Source: JANNRA01 sp031401035 (GTDB taxonomy: Bacteria > Desulfobacterota > Binatia > HRBIN30 > CADEER01). From it: a DNA stretch of 52,133 nt. The translations under genes and the position numbers were made by a program. The stretch covers positions 1 to 52,133 of the forward strand of contig JANNRA010000223.1 in assembly GCA_031401035.1 (NCBI GenBank), in the 5' to 3' direction. Shown here piece after piece: positions 50,707-52,133 of the stretch; position 1 is the first letter of the stretch; each line of letters opens with the position of its first letter. A model generated the notes under the pieces. That model saw nothing but the letters and a program-made list of their open reading frames with translations. It was not told the DNA's origin and did not search any database.

Positions 50707-52071
50707 ATGCGCCCGCGTTACACCGTCGCGCTCGCGGCCCTGCTCGCCGCCCTCTGCGCCTATATCTACTTCGTTGAGTCGCTCGACGTCGCGGCGAAGA
50801 ATGCGCCGAAGATGCTGCTGTCTGTCAGCGCCGACGCCGTCCGCGGCGTCACGCTCACTTACGGCGACCGCACGATCGCGCTCGCCAAGGGTGACGGCGG
50901 ATGGCGCCTGACGGCGCCGATCGACGCCGCCGCCGATCCGGTCGCGGTCGAGAACCTGCTGCGCGCCGTGACCACGGCGGAGGTGACCAAGTCGATCGAC
51001 GATGCGTCGCCGGATCTCGCCCCGTTCGGCCTGGCGCCGCCGTTCGTCACCATCGCGCTCACCACCACCGACGCCGCGCCGCCGCTCCTCAAGGTGGGCA
51101 AGGCGACGCAGGTGAGCGGGGCGACCTACGTCCAGCGCGGCGAGGAGCCGGCGATCGTCCTCACCGGCGCCGCCTTGCGCATCGGCGTCGACAAGCAGCC
51201 GAAGGATCTGCGCGACAAGTCCGTCGTCGAGTTCCGCGATGAGGACATCAGCGCCGTGACGCTGCGCGGCGCCGAGGGCGTTGTCGAGCTGAGCAAGCAG
51301 GACGGCACCTGGGCGATCACCCGGCCAGCAGCGCATGCGGCCGACAACGCCGCCGTGCGGGCGCTCCTGGCGACACTGCGCACCATGCAGGCGACCGACT
51401 TCGCCAATGACGCGCCGGCCGCCGCCGACCTCGCGGCGTACGGCCTCGACGCGCCGCGCCGCGAACTGATCCTGCGCGCCGGCGCCGACCGCGAACTGCG
51501 CGTGCGCATCGGCACCGAAACCGAGCAGGGCGTCTACGTGCAGGCGGCCGACCGACCGACCGTGTTCGTGGTCGGCAAGTGGGCGGTGGGCGACCTCGAC
51601 AAGGGCGTCAACGATCTGCGCGACAAGACCCTGCTCACCTTCGACCCGACCGCTGCCGGCTCGATCGCCGTCGCCCACGCCGACGGGGAGCGCTTCACGC
51701 TCAGCCGCGGCGAGGGCGGGTGGACGCTGGACGGGGCCGACGGCGCCGCCAGCGGACCGGCGGTCGAGGGGTTCGTCGGCGCCCTCAGCCGCCTCACCGG
51801 CACCGCCGTCATCGGCGATATCCCGCCGCAGGCCGGCGCGGAGTTCGGGCTGGCCCCGCCGACGCTGACCGTCGCGGTGACGGGCCGGGACGGCGCGGCG
51901 ATCGGTACCGTCCGCTTCGGCGCGCATACACCCGACCCTCCGGCGACCGAGTACACCGCGCAGCGTGACGGCGACCCGGCGGTCTTCGCCCTCCCCGACT
52001 TTCAGTTCAAGCCGCTCGATCGCCGCCGCGCGGACTTCGTCGCGACGGCGGGGGCGACGCCTTCCCCCTGA
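50707..52071 (+). CDS. DUF4340 domain-containing protein
   Basis: A 454-residue protein with an N-terminal signal anchor (about 5-22) and a periplasmic region made of three similar beta-rich modules, each with a pattern like GDGGWRLTAPIDAAADPVAV, QDGTWAITRPAAHAADNAAV and GEGGWTLDGADGAASGPAV, and APFGLAPP / AAYGLDAPRRE turns. These are DUF4340 repeats. The gene commonly follows gldG-like genes and is presumably the fourth part of this envelope complex. Its function is not known. Confidence 0.88.
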   Translation: MRPRYTVALAALLAALCAYIYFVESLDVAAKNAPKMLLSVSADAVRGVTLTYGDRTIALAKGDGGWRLTAPIDAAADPVAVENLLRAVTTAEVTKSIDDASPDLAPFGLAPPFVTIALTTTDAAPPLLKVGKATQVSGATYVQRGEEPAIVLTGAALRIGVDKQPKDLRDKSVVEFRDEDISAVTLRGAEGVVELSKQDGTWAITRPAAHAADNAAVRALLATLRTMQATDFANDAPAAADLAAYGLDAPRRELILRAGADRELRVRIGTETEQGVYVQAADRPTVFVVGKWAVGDLDKGVNDLRDKTLLTFDPTAAGSIAVAHADGERFTLSRGEGGWTLDGADGAASGPAVEGFVGALSRLTGTAVIGDIPPQAGAEFGLAPPTLTVAVTGRDGAAIGTVRFGAHTPDPPATEYTAQRDGDPAVFALPDFQFKPLDRRRADFVATAGATPSP

Positions 52072-52096
52072 TCCTGGAGGGCGCCGCCCCGTCGGC

Positions 52097-52133
52097 GCCT
52101 GTTGCATGGGGCGCCTGCCTTCCTGCAACGGGC
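52097..52133 (+). terminator. Hairpin after the DUF4340 gene
   Basis: GCCTGTTGCA (52097-52106) pairs with TGCAACGGGC (52124-52133, one G-U pair) around a 17-base loop. A second short palindrome GGCGCC...GGCGCC (about 52080-52100) precedes it. The window ends here, so a T tract cannot be checked. Confidence 0.35.

Noticed and set aside
49369..52128. 919-codon open frame on the minus strand
   Set aside because: Shadow of the GldG-like and DUF4340 genes, with Arg/Asp/Gly/His-rich sequence and no recognisable domain.

Overview
The window is 52.1 kb of very GC-rich (roughly 70%), densely packed bacterial DNA carrying about 51 protein genes, most of them core or central-metabolism genes. Several features suggest a deltaproteobacterial-type lineage (Desulfobacterota, Myxococcota or Binatota-like): a DUF4911 protein, a secreted dockerin-type protein with a Thr/Pro linker, a GldA/F/G-DUF4340 operon, a SAM-I riboswitch in front of a sulfur-carrier operon, and an HMA-domain selenoprotein candidate. 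This placement is inference; no rRNA, tRNA or CRISPR array is visible.

Region 1 (about 0.1-22.7 kb) is CoA-ester carbon metabolism. It holds a thiolase, a 3-hydroxyacyl-CoA dehydrogenase, an MMPL exporter, ethylmalonyl-CoA mutase (ecm), a malyl-/methylmalyl-CoA lyase homologue (mcl) with an FAH-family hydrolase and GTP-PEPCK, an operon of methylmalonyl-CoA mutase, MeaB chaperone and an acyl-CoA ligase, an unusual succinyl-CoA-synthetase-like pair with a FixX-like ferredoxin, methylsuccinyl-CoA dehydrogenase (mcd), a NhaR-type LysR regulator and a thioesterase. Together these form a large part of an ethylmalonyl-CoA pathway for acetyl-CoA assimilation, with an exit to PEP. Crotonyl-CoA carboxylase/reductase, mesaconyl-CoA hydratase and the epimerase are not in the window.

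Region 2 (22.7-36.9 kb) is mixed housekeeping: a crotonase remnant, a TPR lipoprotein, a SRAP protein, a 169-bp foldback element, an alpha/beta hydrolase, a histidine phosphatase, endonuclease III, penicillin-binding protein 1A, a VapBC module, an HDAC-family deacetylase, TatB/TatC followed by a membrane adenylate cyclase, a chain of four genes joined by 4-base overlaps, and a luciferase-like monooxygenase.

Region 3 (36.9-42.9 kb) is the most interesting part. A short secreted HMA protein has an in-frame TGA exactly where the metal-binding Cys of GMTC should be, which makes it a likely selenoprotein. After a BamD-like lipoprotein comes a complete SAM-I riboswitch with its own promoter and terminator. 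It controls an operon of ThiF/MoeB-type E1, threonine-synthase homologue, MoaD/ThiS-type sulfur carrier ending in GG, CysM-like synthase, NIL-domain protein and a degenerate second E1. I read this as protein-thiocarboxylate-dependent synthesis of cysteine and probably homocysteine/methionine.

Region 4 (42.9-52.1 kb) has an ECF sigma/anti-sigma operon with two small envelope proteins, DNA polymerase I without proofreading residues, and a GldA/GldF/GldG/DUF4340 ABC-type operon. Several genes appear to be transcribed from promoters whose -10 box lies only 6-10 bases before the ATG, so leaderless mRNAs may be common here. Bases 1-53 hold only G-rich sequence, including a run of 16 G; no gap between genes exceeds 300 bases.
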